Shown here one piece after another: positions 8,571 through 18,272 of a stretch of DNA of 64,000 bases (position 1 is the first letter of the stretch; each line of letters starts with the position of its first letter). The DNA comes from WLMZ01 sp039920665 (GTDB lineage Bacteria; Actinomycetota; Acidimicrobiia; Acidimicrobiales; Ilumatobacteraceae): assembly GCA_039920665.1 (NCBI GenBank), contig JBDSDH010000141.1, positions 1 through 64,000 on the forward strand, in the 5' to 3' direction. The notes under the pieces are model-generated. The model made no database searches, was not told the origin of the DNA, and saw only the letters and a program-made list of their open reading frames with translations. The position numbers and the translations under genes were made by a program.

Positions 8571-9366
8571 TGGGTCGGCCGAGTATCGCAAATGCAACTG
8601 CCGCGGCGTGGCCGACGTTGATCGAATCCACATCTGGCCGCTGCGGGATTCGCACCGGTTGGGTGCTCGCCAATGTCGTGGCCGACAGCCCAGGACCCTC
8701 GGCGCCGAGCAGGATCGCGACCCGGTCGTCGGCGGCGCGGGTGATGTCGTGGATCGAGGTGGCAGCCACCGATGGGGTCAGTGAGAGCATCCGGAAGCCG
8801 GCTGCGGCGATCCGGTCGAGGTCGTCGGCCCACACGGCCGAGCGTACGATCGGCATCAGCAGGATCTCTCCCATCGAGACTCGTACGGTCCGCCGATAGA
8901 ACGGATCGGTGCACGTCGGGTCGATGACGAGTGCATCGATGCCAAGGGCCCGAGCCGATCGTGCGATCGCGCCGAGATTCTCGGCATCGTTCAGTGCTTC
9001 GAGCACGCCGATCGTTCGGCTCGTACGGAGCACGTCATCGAGCGTGTGCAGCGTCGATCGATCAGCCGCTGCGACGGCCCCGCGGTGCAGGTCGAATCCG
9101 GCGACCGAGGCCAGCACCTCCCGTTCGGCGACGTAGACCGGGCACGTGACCTGGCGCAGCTCCGGCTCCAATCGCTCGAACCGAGACGGGGTCACGAGCA
9201 CCGACCGCATCGCGTATCGCGACGTGATCAGACGAGAGATCACGTTGAGCCCCTCGGCGATGAAGAACTCGTCGCCCTCCAGCCGTCGCCGATGGTTCGG
9301 ATCGCGCAGGTCGAGATAGTCGGCAAGTCGCGGGTCAGCTGCACTGGTGATCGCGATCGGCTCCAT
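8533..9366 (-). CDS. SpoU/TrmH-family RNA 2'-O-methyltransferase
   Basis: 277 residues. An N-terminal substrate-binding domain (HRRRLEGDEFFIAEGLNVISRLI) precedes the SPOUT knot. Its three motifs are visible: ALNDAENLGAIARSARALG (motif 1, near 130), ILLGAEGPGLS (motif 2) and SINVGHAAAVAFAILGR (motif 3). Such enzymes methylate the ribose of rRNA or tRNA with S-adenosylmethionine. The exact target cannot be predicted. The stop lies inside the end of the convergent SnoaL-like gene. Confidence 0.9.
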   Translation of the reverse strand: MEPIAITSAADPRLADYLDLRDPNHRRRLEGDEFFIAEGLNVISRLITSRYAMRSVLVTPSRFERLEPELRQVTCPVYVAEREVLASVAGFDLHRGAVAAADRSTLHTLDDVLRTSRTIGVLEALNDAENLGAIARSARALGIDALVIDPTCTDPFYRRTVRVSMGEILLMPIVRSAVWADDLDRIAAAGFRMLSLTPSVAATSIHDITRAADDRVAILLGAEGPGLSATTLASTQPVRIPQRPDVDSINVGHAAAVAFAILGRPITGWVAEPATSA

Positions 9367-9778
9367 GTCGGCAACAAGGTAACCGCGCCACGCGGCAAGT
9401 GGGTCGGCAGTGCAGTCGGCCCCGCATTCGCGGTTTCGAATGTCCGTTGGACGCGGTCATGGACGCGGTCATGGACGCGGTCATGGTGGTGGTTGCGGCC
9501 GGGAGAGCTCGGAGCCCGGCGAGGCCGCGATCACGCTTCGTCAGGAGGCCATTGAACTGCAGCAGGCAAGCGACTCGATCGACGCGATCTAGATCCAGCC
9601 GAGCCGCCTGGCTCCGGTGGTGGCTCCCGATCACGTCCGGCACCGAACTGGGCTGGAACACGTCGACGTCGCGCTCTGCGCTGAGCACGACAACACACCC
9701 GATCCTCATCGCTACGATCGTCGTCGTGGTCGCCCCCGGAATGTTCCTCGTCGCTCGGATCCAGCGCAGTGCCGAGTC
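9367..9778. other. Intergenic stretch with a 12-bp tandem repeat and a possible tiny membrane ORF
   Basis: This spans the space between the divergent SpoU gene and the FAD oxidoreductase. It contains three perfect copies of a 12-base unit, annotated separately. Just before the oxidoreductase, a frame encodes a hydrophobic stretch (HPILIATIVVVVAPGMFLVA) and stops at TGA 9780-9782, overlapping the next GTG by 4 bases. It lacks a clear start codon, so I do not call it a gene. I see nothing else. Confidence 0.4.
9449..9484. repeat. 12-bp tandem repeat, three copies
   Basis: The unit GGACGCGGTCAT is repeated three times without mismatch. It lies outside any supported gene. Confidence 0.9.
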
Positions 9779-11065
9779 GTGACTCAGAGTGTGAACGCAG
9801 TCGGGCCGTTGCGACAGATCGTCGTCGTTGGTTCGTCGCTGGCCGGTGTGCGTGCCTGCGGCGGCCTTCGTGCTGCCGGGTTCGAAGGCGAGCTCACCCT
9901 CGTTGGCGACGAACCCCATCAGCCCTACGACCGTCCGCCGCTGTCGAAAAAGGTGTTGTCCGGCGAGTGGGAACCCGACCGGATCTCGTTGTTCCGAGGT
10001 GATGAAGCAACCACCCTCGATCTGAACCAGCGGCTCGGTTCCGCCGCTGTGTCCTTGCAGCTCGCAGAGCGCACGATCACACTCGAAGGCGGAGCGACCC
10101 TGGGGTTCGACGGCCTGATCATCGCGACCGGGTCCGGTCTGCGGCGACTGCCCGGGCAGCCGGATCATCCGTCGGTGATGGAGTTGCGCACGCTCGACGA
10201 CTCGCTCGCGCTCCGTGCCCGCCTCGCCTCCGGCGATCAGCGTGTCGTCGTGGTCGGCGCGGGCTTCATTGGTCTCGAAGTCGCTGCGACCGCCCGCCAG
10301 CTCGGCAACACCGTGACCGTGCTCGAAGGCGCTCCGGCACCGTTGATCCGCGGGCTCGGTGTCGAGATGGGTATGGCCGTCACTGCGCTGCACGAAGACA
10401 ACGGCGTCACCATCCACTGCCGGGTGCAGGTACGTGCGATCCGGCCCGGTGACCTCAGCTCGGCCCCGGTCGATATCGACGTGCGCTGGGCAGACGGTGC
10501 CGATGAAACGCTCACCGCCGACGTCGTCGTGGTGGGAATCGGCGTGATCCCCAACACGGCTTGGCTCGAGGGTTCCGGTGTGCAACTCCGCGACGGTGTG
10601 GTGTGCGACCAGACCCTCAATTCACTCTCCAGCGATGGATCGCCGATCCCCGGGGTCTACGCAGCCGGCGACATCGCCCGCTGGCCGAACGGGCAGTTCG
10701 ACGGCGAAGAGATGCGGATCGAGCACTGGACCAATGCGTCAGAACAGGGCATGACTGCCGCCCGCAATCTGCTCGCTGTCGCCAACGGCGAACAGCCGAC
10801 GCCGTATGAGACCGTGCCGTTCTTCTGGAGTGACCAGTTCGCCAAGCGGATCCAGTTCATCGGCCGCGCGGCCGGTGACGACGACGTGCGCATCGTGCGC
10901 GGCTCCGTCGAGGACCGTTCGTTTCTCGCCCTGTATGGCAAACACGGTCGTCTTCGCGGCGCGCTCGCGTTGGCGATGCCGAAACCACTGATGCAGTGCC
11001 GCAACCTGCTGCTCGACCGGATGACCTTCGACGACGCGATCGCCGCCGTCACAGCCTGGCCGTAA
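9779..11065 (+). CDS. NAD(P)/FAD ferredoxin-reductase-like oxidoreductase
   Basis: 428 residues from a GTG. The FAD Rossmann motif (IVVVGSSLAGVRACGGLRAAG) is followed by YDRPPLSKKVLSGEW, the NAD motif VVVVGAGFIGLEVAATARQLG near 150, and the second FAD motif VYAAGDIARWPN. The C-terminal domain (FFWSDQFAKRIQFIGRA) is that of BphA4/ThcD/rubredoxin-reductase-type proteins. It probably passes electrons from NAD(P)H to a ferredoxin for a monooxygenase or Rieske enzyme. No ferredoxin gene is adjacent. The Rieske oxygenase 3 kb to the left is a possible client. Confidence 0.9.
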   Translation: MTQSVNAVGPLRQIVVVGSSLAGVRACGGLRAAGFEGELTLVGDEPHQPYDRPPLSKKVLSGEWEPDRISLFRGDEATTLDLNQRLGSAAVSLQLAERTITLEGGATLGFDGLIIATGSGLRRLPGQPDHPSVMELRTLDDSLALRARLASGDQRVVVVGAGFIGLEVAATARQLGNTVTVLEGAPAPLIRGLGVEMGMAVTALHEDNGVTIHCRVQVRAIRPGDLSSAPVDIDVRWADGADETLTADVVVVGIGVIPNTAWLEGSGVQLRDGVVCDQTLNSLSSDGSPIPGVYAAGDIARWPNGQFDGEEMRIEHWTNASEQGMTAARNLLAVANGEQPTPYETVPFFWSDQFAKRIQFIGRAAGDDDVRIVRGSVEDRSFLALYGKHGRLRGALALAMPKPLMQCRNLLLDRMTFDDAIAAVTAWP

Positions 11066-11086
11066 CCCGTCAACCTCGACGTGGCG

Positions 11087-11092
11087 TACCAT
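11087..11092 (+). promoter_or_regulatory. -10 hexamer of a leaderless promoter
   Basis: TACCAT ends 6 bases before the ATG chosen for the class III aminotransferase and supports that start over the GTG 18 bases upstream. Confidence 0.45.
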
Positions 11093-11098
11093 CGCCGG

Positions 11099-12337
11099 AT
11101 GAGCTCGAACGGCCACCTTTCCGACGTCTGGTTTGCCGTCACGCCATTGCAGGTCGCGAGCGGCCACGGCTGCTGGGTCACGACGACCGATGGTGACGAC
11201 TACCTCGACTTCGCGGCGGGTATCGCGGTCAACTCCACCGGTCATGCCCACCCCGCGGTCGCAGCGGCGATCGCGCACCAGGCGACCCGATTGATCCATG
11301 CTCAGGTCAATGTCTACAAACACGATCTGCTCGAACCGCTCGCAGCGGTGCTGGCCGAAATTACACCGGCCGGCATCGACAAGTTCTTCTACGCCAATTC
11401 CGGTGCCGAGATCACCGAGGGCGCAGTCAAGCTGGCCAAGCAGGCCACCAAACGCCCGCATGTCATCGTGTTCAGCGGCAGCTTCCACGGCCGGACCCAC
11501 ATGGCGATGGCGATGACAACCTCCAAGACCGGGTACCGCGCCGGTCACTCCCCGCTGCCGGCGGGCATCTTCGTCGCCCCGTATCCCGACCCGCTCGCCG
11601 AAGATCAAGACGCAGAGGTCGCCAAGGCATTGTTCGGCCTCGACCATCTGCTCAAGTCGATGACCGCCCCGGACGAGACTGCGGCGATGATCCTCGAGCC
11701 CGTGCTCGGCGAGGGCGGCTACATCCCGGCGCCGCCCGGGTTCATCCACGGTGTCGTCGAGCGGTGTCGTGCCCACGGCATCTTGTTCATCGCTGACGAG
11801 GTACAGAGCGGTTTCGGCCGCACCGGCGAGATGTTTGCAGTCGACCACTACGGCATCGAGCCCGACATCATCTGCATGGCCAAGGGCATTGCGTCCGGAT
11901 TCCCGTTCGCCGCGCTCGGCACGACCGAGGAGCTCGATGCGAAGTGGTCCAAGGGCAGCCACGGTGGCACGTACGGCGGTAACCCGATGGGCTGCGCGGC
12001 TGCGTTGGCGACGATCGAGATCATGCGCGAGCCGTCGTTTCTCCAGAACGTGCGAGACCGCGGCGAGCAACTCACCACCGGGGTGCGCAGACTGCAGCTC
12101 GATCACCCTGACATCGTCGATGTCCGAGGTCCGGGCTTGATGATCGGCACGCAGTTCACGTCGGCGGCGCGGGTCGCAGCGGTGCAGCAGCACTGTCTCG
12201 AGACCGGCCGGATGATCCTGATGAACGCCGGCACCTACGCAACCACCCTGCGCTGGATGCCGCCGCTCGTTGTCGACGAGCGCGAGATCGATCTTGCCCT
12301 CAGCGCCTTCGCGGCCGCCCTCGAAGCCACGGCATAG
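11099..12337 (+). CDS. Class III (omega/GABA-type) aminotransferase
   Basis: A 412-residue fold-type I PLP enzyme. YLDFAAGIAVNSTGHAHP, FYANSGAEITEGAVKLA, the LFIADEVQSGFGRTG segment (D233) and the Schiff-base lysine K262 in MAKGIASGFPFAA identify it as class III. The strongest likeness is to 4-aminobutyrate and related omega-amino acid:2-oxo acid transaminases. The exact amino donor is not predictable. A MarR gene starts 9 bases after the stop and may control it. Confidence 0.9.
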   Translation: MSSNGHLSDVWFAVTPLQVASGHGCWVTTTDGDDYLDFAAGIAVNSTGHAHPAVAAAIAHQATRLIHAQVNVYKHDLLEPLAAVLAEITPAGIDKFFYANSGAEITEGAVKLAKQATKRPHVIVFSGSFHGRTHMAMAMTTSKTGYRAGHSPLPAGIFVAPYPDPLAEDQDAEVAKALFGLDHLLKSMTAPDETAAMILEPVLGEGGYIPAPPGFIHGVVERCRAHGILFIADEVQSGFGRTGEMFAVDHYGIEPDIICMAKGIASGFPFAALGTTEELDAKWSKGSHGGTYGGNPMGCAAALATIEIMREPSFLQNVRDRGEQLTTGVRRLQLDHPDIVDVRGPGLMIGTQFTSAARVAAVQQHCLETGRMILMNAGTYATTLRWMPPLVVDEREIDLALSAFAAALEATA

Positions 12338-12346
12338 GCGCTGACG

Positions 12347-12781
12347 ATGGCCGCGCTCGACCCGGAACGGCTGGCCGTGTGGCGGTCGTTGATGACCTCC
12401 CACGCGCTGTTGACGAAGGCGCTGACCGAGGCCCTCGAGGACGAGCGCGAACTGCCGTTGCCATGGTTCGAGGTCCTCAATGCCCTCCAGTACGCGGGTG
12501 GTCGGGTACGGGTGATGGACCTCGCCGCGCACCTCGTGATCAGCCCGTCGAGCCTGTCGCGCCAACTGAACCGGATCGAGGACCACGGCTTGATTCGCCG
12601 CGATCGGGGGCTCGACGACCACCGAGCAGTCGTCGCGGTGCTCACCAGAGAGGGTCGCGAGACGTGGCGCCGAGCGAACACCACCTATCTCCGGGTTGCC
12701 AAGAAGCGGTTCATCAACCGCCTGTCCGACACCGATGTCGCTGCACTCCAGCGAGTCTTCAACAAGGTCACCGATCCGTGA
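12347..12781 (+). CDS. MarR-family transcriptional regulator
   Basis: 144 residues with a winged helix-turn-helix. LPLPWFEVLNALQYAGGRVRVMDLAAHLVISPSSLSRQLNRIEDHGLIRR forms helices 2-5 and the wing, followed by DDHRAVVAVLTREGRE. MarR proteins bind as dimers and usually respond to phenolic or other small ligands. Its position directly after the aminotransferase suggests co-expression. The operator is not identifiable from this sequence. Confidence 0.9.
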   Translation: MAALDPERLAVWRSLMTSHALLTKALTEALEDERELPLPWFEVLNALQYAGGRVRVMDLAAHLVISPSSLSRQLNRIEDHGLIRRDRGLDDHRAVVAVLTREGRETWRRANTTYLRVAKKRFINRLSDTDVAALQRVFNKVTDP

Positions 12782-12834
12782 CCCAACCATGACCCGAGCC
12801 GTACCCCGACCCATGAGCCGACGCGATGCCGTGG

Positions 12835-12840
12835 TACAAC
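12835..12840 (+). promoter_or_regulatory. Possible -10 hexamer of a leaderless promoter
   Basis: TACAAC ends 6 bases before the second ATG of the SnoaL-like gene. The last base is C rather than T, so it is weaker than the other examples, but the spacing fits. Confidence 0.3.
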
Positions 12841-12846
12841 GTCGAG

Positions 12847-13248
12847 ATGCCTGACGAGATCCCTGAATCGCTGACCGACGCCGAGACCCACGCGTTCGCC
12901 GACACCTTCATCGCTGCGATCCTGGCGGCCGACGTCGACGCCGTGATCGCGATGTACGCCCCTGGTGCAACGATCTGGCACAACTTCGACAACGTCGATC
13001 AGACCCCGCAAGAGAATGCGCGGACGTTGAAGGCGATGCACAGAATCCTGCCCGGATTCCACTACGACGAGATTCGTCGCACCGTGCTGCCCGACGGGTT
13101 CTGGCAGCAGCACGTGCTGCGCGCACCGACTGCCTCTGGCGAATTCGCAATGGCCGCCGCGCTGAAGATCACGATCGAGCGCGGCCTGATCACCCGCCTC
13201 GAGGAATACCTCGACCCGGCCCCGTTCGTGGCCCTCGTCGCTGGCTGA
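12847..13248 (+). CDS. SnoaL-like / NTF2-fold protein
   Basis: 133 residues from the second in-frame ATG; an ATG seven codons upstream would give 140. ETHAFADTFIAAILAADVDAVIAMYAPGATIWHNFDN is the standard opening helix and strand of SnoaL-like polyketide-cyclase or isomerase-related proteins. The C-terminal GLITRLEEYLDPAPF also fits. The ligand is unknown. The gene is followed by the thiolase on the same strand. Confidence 0.8.
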   Translation: MPDEIPESLTDAETHAFADTFIAAILAADVDAVIAMYAPGATIWHNFDNVDQTPQENARTLKAMHRILPGFHYDEIRRTVLPDGFWQQHVLRAPTASGEFAMAAALKITIERGLITRLEEYLDPAPFVALVAG

Positions 13249-13348
13249 ACCGCACCTGGGTGGCGCGCCGCTGCGGGGCGGGCCGCTGGGTGGCCGACCT
13301 CGGAGCTGAACTTGTCGGTTCTCGCGACACAGGGCAAGACTCCTGCCC

Positions 13349-14515
13349 ATGACCACTGCCGTCATCGTCGACGCCGTTCGCACTCCACTCGGGCGTCGTA
13401 ACGGACGGCTGCGCGACTGGCATCCGGTGGATCTCGCCGCGATCACCCTCGATGCTCTGATCGACCGTACCGGTATCGATCCGGCTCTCGTCGACGACGT
13501 GGTGATGGGTTGCGTGATGCAGGTTGGCGAGCAGGCGGCCAACATCGCCCGCAACGCGGTGCTCGCAGCCGGCTGGCCCGACACCGTGCCAGGCACCACC
13601 GTCGACCGCCAGTGCGGGTCGTCGCAACAGGCAGCCCATTTCGCCGCCCAGGGGGTCATCGCCGGTGCCTACGACATCGTCGTCGCCGCCGGCGTCGAGG
13701 TGATGACCCGTGTCCCGATGGGCGCGTCGTTCATGGACGGCAAGTTCGGCTTCCCGTTCGGTCCTGTACTCGGCGCTCGCTATGCCGCAGCGGGCGGCCT
13801 CGTTCCGCAGGGGATCAGCGCCGAACTGATCGCCGATCAGTGGGGCATCGGCCGCGAAGCAATGGACGAGTTCTCGCTGAGCAGCCACATCCGAGCGACT
13901 CGGGCCACCCGTGAGGGTCGATTCGAACACCAGATCATTCCCGTGCGCGACGCCGGTGGCAAGCTGATGACGATCGACGAAGGCCCCCGCGAGACAACCC
14001 TCGAGTCATTGTCCGCCCTCAAACCGGCGTTCAGGTCTCTCGACGAAGGTGGTCGGGTGACGGCCGGTAACTCGTCGCAGATCTCCGACGGTGCAGCGGC
14101 GGTGTTGATCATGAGCGAGGCCAAGGCCGACGAACTCGGACTTACCCCGATCGCCCGGTTCGTCGACTTCGCGATCGCCGCTGCCGACCCTCGGCTGATG
14201 CTCACTGCCCCGATGCCGGCAACCCGCAAGGTGCTGACTCGGGCAGGCCTCGCGATCGACGACATCGACGTGATCGAGATCAACGAAGCCTTCGCCTCGG
14301 TCGTGCTCGCATGGGAAAAGGAGCTGCATCCCGACATGAGCCGAGTCAACGTCAACGGTGGCGCGATCGCGATCGGCCACCCGCTCGGCTGCTCGGGGGC
14401 GCGTCTGTTGACCACCCTCGTCCACGAACTGCGACGCACCGGCGGCCGCTACGGCCTGCAGACGACGTGTGAGGGCGGCGGGATGGCCAACGCCACCATC
14501 ATCGAACGGCTGTAG
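13349..14515 (+). CDS. Acetyl-CoA acyltransferase (thiolase)
   Basis: A 388-residue thiolase. The nucleophile C89 lies in VDRQCGSSQQAAHFAA, the NEAFA motif is in INEAFASVVLAW, H344 is in GHPLGCSGAR, and C374 is in TTCEGGGMANA. It catalyses thiolytic cleavage of 3-oxoacyl-CoA or the reverse condensation, in beta-oxidation or acetoacetyl-CoA metabolism. It stands alone here without FadB-type partners. The 100-base upstream gap is very G+C-rich and shows no clear promoter. Confidence 0.95.
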   Translation: MTTAVIVDAVRTPLGRRNGRLRDWHPVDLAAITLDALIDRTGIDPALVDDVVMGCVMQVGEQAANIARNAVLAAGWPDTVPGTTVDRQCGSSQQAAHFAAQGVIAGAYDIVVAAGVEVMTRVPMGASFMDGKFGFPFGPVLGARYAAAGGLVPQGISAELIADQWGIGREAMDEFSLSSHIRATRATREGRFEHQIIPVRDAGGKLMTIDEGPRETTLESLSALKPAFRSLDEGGRVTAGNSSQISDGAAAVLIMSEAKADELGLTPIARFVDFAIAAADPRLMLTAPMPATRKVLTRAGLAIDDIDVIEINEAFASVVLAWEKELHPDMSRVNVNGGAIAIGHPLGCSGARLLTTLVHELRRTGGRYGLQTTCEGGGMANATIIERL

Positions 14516-14540
14516 CCGGCCCTCCGAACCACACAGCCGT

Positions 14541-14546
14541 TACCCT
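14541..14546 (+). promoter_or_regulatory. -10 hexamer of a leaderless promoter
   Basis: TACCCT ends 7 bases before the GTG start of the small membrane zinc-ribbon protein. Confidence 0.45.
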
Positions 14547-14553
14547 TGCATTC

Positions 14554-14817
14554 GTGCCTGCGTTTTCCACCATCATCTGGGTCGGCTGCGCTGTGGTTGT
14601 GGGCTACGTCCTGTGGAAAACCGGAATCGGCATGTTGCGCAGCATGACCACCCCGTTACCCGGCCCGCCCCCGGCAGGAGAGATGCGCAGGATCAACGTC
14701 AAGTATCGCTGCAGTGTGTGTGGGCTGGAGTTGAAGATGATGTTGGCCCCCGATCAAGACCCTCCACCGCCGCGTCACTGTCTCGAAGACATGGACCTGA
14801 TCGCCCCGATTGAATAG
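14554..14817 (+). CDS. Small membrane protein with a C-terminal metal-binding segment
   Basis: 87 residues from GTG. One N-terminal transmembrane helix (TIIWVGCAVVVGYVLWKTG) is followed by a Pro-rich linker. A cytoplasmic segment has YRCSVCGLELKM and later RHC, which together look like a CxxC...C metal site. Small proteins of this layout are conserved in Actinobacteria, but I know no function. It is convergent with crgA. Confidence 0.7.
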   Translation: MPAFSTIIWVGCAVVVGYVLWKTGIGMLRSMTTPLPGPPPAGEMRRINVKYRCSVCGLELKMMLAPDQDPPPPRHCLEDMDLIAPIE

Positions 14818-14834
14818 CCCCTGGTGACACCGTC

Positions 14835-14855
14835 TTGTCCACATACTGTGGATAA
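14835..14855. promoter_or_regulatory. Pair of inverted DnaA-box-like sequences
   Basis: TTGTCCACA on the plus strand and TTATCCACA on the minus strand face each other across 3 bases. Each is a match to the DnaA-box consensus TT(A/G)TCCACA, the first in the form common in Actinobacteria. They lie in the only intergenic space beside crgA. The symmetric site could also form a 6-base-pair hairpin, but no T-tract follows on either strand. Confidence 0.55.
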
Positions 14856-14911
14856 AGGTGTTGAGGAACTACACCCGTGTCATTCCGACAACTGCCATGT
14901 GAACAGTCAGA

Positions 14912-15262
14912 TCAATGCCATTTGGTCGCGGTGTAGAGCCCGGCCAACACGAATCCGAGTCCAGCGAACACCAGCCAGTTGCCGATCTGATCGTTGAGCA
15001 GGTAGCGGGCCACGATCGTCAGCGCACCGATCGACAGCAGGGCGATCATCAGGATCGGCACCCACTTCGGGCTTTCCCTGACCGACATCGGGATCGGCGG
15101 CGTGTACCGCGACGAAGAACTGACCTCACCCGCTTTGGTGGAGGAACGACTCGCACTGGCCGCGAACGAACCGGTGGGAGGGGTGCCGGCCGAGGACAAC
15201 TGTCCGGGCTTGGTGCCCTTGGGAGTTACTCGACCACCGGTCTTGCGCTTAGGAGGTGCCAC
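14912..15262 (-). CDS. crgA: Cell-division protein CrgA
   Basis: 116 residues from GTG. A basic, Ser/Thr/Pro-rich cytoplasmic region of about 65 residues is followed by two transmembrane helices (WVPILMIALLSIGALTIVARYL and NWLVFAGLGFVLAGLYTATKW). The segment ESPKWVPILM and the ending TATKWH are CrgA signatures. CrgA links FtsZ, FtsI and wall synthesis at the septum of actinobacteria. The N-terminal tail is longer than in mycobacterial CrgA (about 93 residues). The gene is divergent from trpG and heads the conserved wall-signalling block. Confidence 0.92.
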   Translation of the reverse strand: MAPPKRKTGGRVTPKGTKPGQLSSAGTPPTGSFAASASRSSTKAGEVSSSSRYTPPIPMSVRESPKWVPILMIALLSIGALTIVARYLLNDQIGNWLVFAGLGFVLAGLYTATKWH

Positions 15263-15271
15263 GAAAAAGCG

Positions 15272-15277
15272 AGTCTA
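15272..15277 (-). promoter_or_regulatory. -10 hexamer upstream of crgA
   Basis: On the minus strand TAGACT ends 9 bases before the crgA GTG. The transcript would be leaderless or have only one to three leader bases. Confidence 0.4.
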
Positions 15278-15327
15278 GAGGACAATTGCTTTCGACACGA
15301 CTCCTCCCGACCAGGCAGGCTGTAGGA

Positions 15328-15927
15328 GTGCCCCGGAATGATCTGCGCGTCCTCGTCCTCGACAGCTACGACAGCTTCGTCTACAACCTGGTGCAGTACC
15401 TCGGCGAACTCGGTGCCGACCCGATCGTGTACCGCAACGACGTGCTCACGGTGCAGGAAGCCGTCGCCCTCCGGCCCGACGCAGTGCTGCTGTCACCCGG
15501 GCCCGGTCGTCCCGAAGACGCAGGCATCCTGTGCGAATCGGTACCGGTCTTCGCGGCCCTCGGGACGCCCGTACTGGGCGTGTGCCTCGGCCATCAAGGC
15601 ATCGGCCACGTCTACGGCGCGGCGGTGGTGCGGGCCCCGGAATTGATGCACGGCAAGACCAGCCTGATCCGGCATGAGGGTCTCGGGGTGTTCGCCGATC
15701 TGCCCGACCCGCTCCAGGCAACCCGTTACCACTCGCTGGTGATCGACCCGGCGACGATGCCCGCCTGTCTCGAGGTCACCGCTCGTACCGATGACGGCAT
15801 CGTGATGGGTGTCCGTCACCGTGAACTACCGGTCGAGGGTGTGCAGTTCCATCCCGAGAGCATCCTGACTGTCGGCGGCCATCAACTGCTGCGCAACTTC
15901 CTCGACCGGGCCAGCCAACCCGTCTGA
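15328..15927 (+). CDS. trpG: Glutamine amidotransferase, anthranilate/aminodeoxychorismate synthase component II
   Basis: A 199-residue class I glutamine amidotransferase. VLVLDSYDSFVYNLVQYL opens the fold, the nucleophile C86 is in GVCLGHQGIG, and H175 and E177 are in QFHPES. It releases ammonia from glutamine for the chorismate-using subunit TrpE or PabB. No such subunit is in the window. The same isolated gene sits between crgA and pknB in mycobacteria, where it is called trpG/pabA. The GTG start overlaps a GGAG sequence, so the exact start is slightly uncertain. Confidence 0.9.
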   Translation: MPRNDLRVLVLDSYDSFVYNLVQYLGELGADPIVYRNDVLTVQEAVALRPDAVLLSPGPGRPEDAGILCESVPVFAALGTPVLGVCLGHQGIGHVYGAAVVRAPELMHGKTSLIRHEGLGVFADLPDPLQATRYHSLVIDPATMPACLEVTARTDDGIVMGVRHRELPVEGVQFHPESILTVGGHQLLRNFLDRASQPV

Positions 15928-15952
15928 TACCGGTCGGGGGTTCACCTGAGGT

Positions 15953-18166
<2,214 letters not shown>

Positions 18167-18272
18167 TGCTGCCTCGCGTCACCTGGATAGTACGGCCCAT
18201 CGAGGATACCGATGGACACGGCCCGATGTCCGGTCATCAGCCCGCCGCCCATCTCGCCGCTCCTGATGTGGC

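Noticed and set aside
10739..12814. A 691-codon minus-strand frame opposite the class III aminotransferase and MarR genes
   Set aside because: Antisense shadow; both plus-strand genes have intact catalytic or DNA-binding motifs.
14841..14852. The TCCACA-TAC-TGTGGA hairpin as an intrinsic terminator between convergent genes
   Set aside because: The stem is short and no T-tract follows on either strand; a paired DnaA-box reading fits the full 21 bases better.
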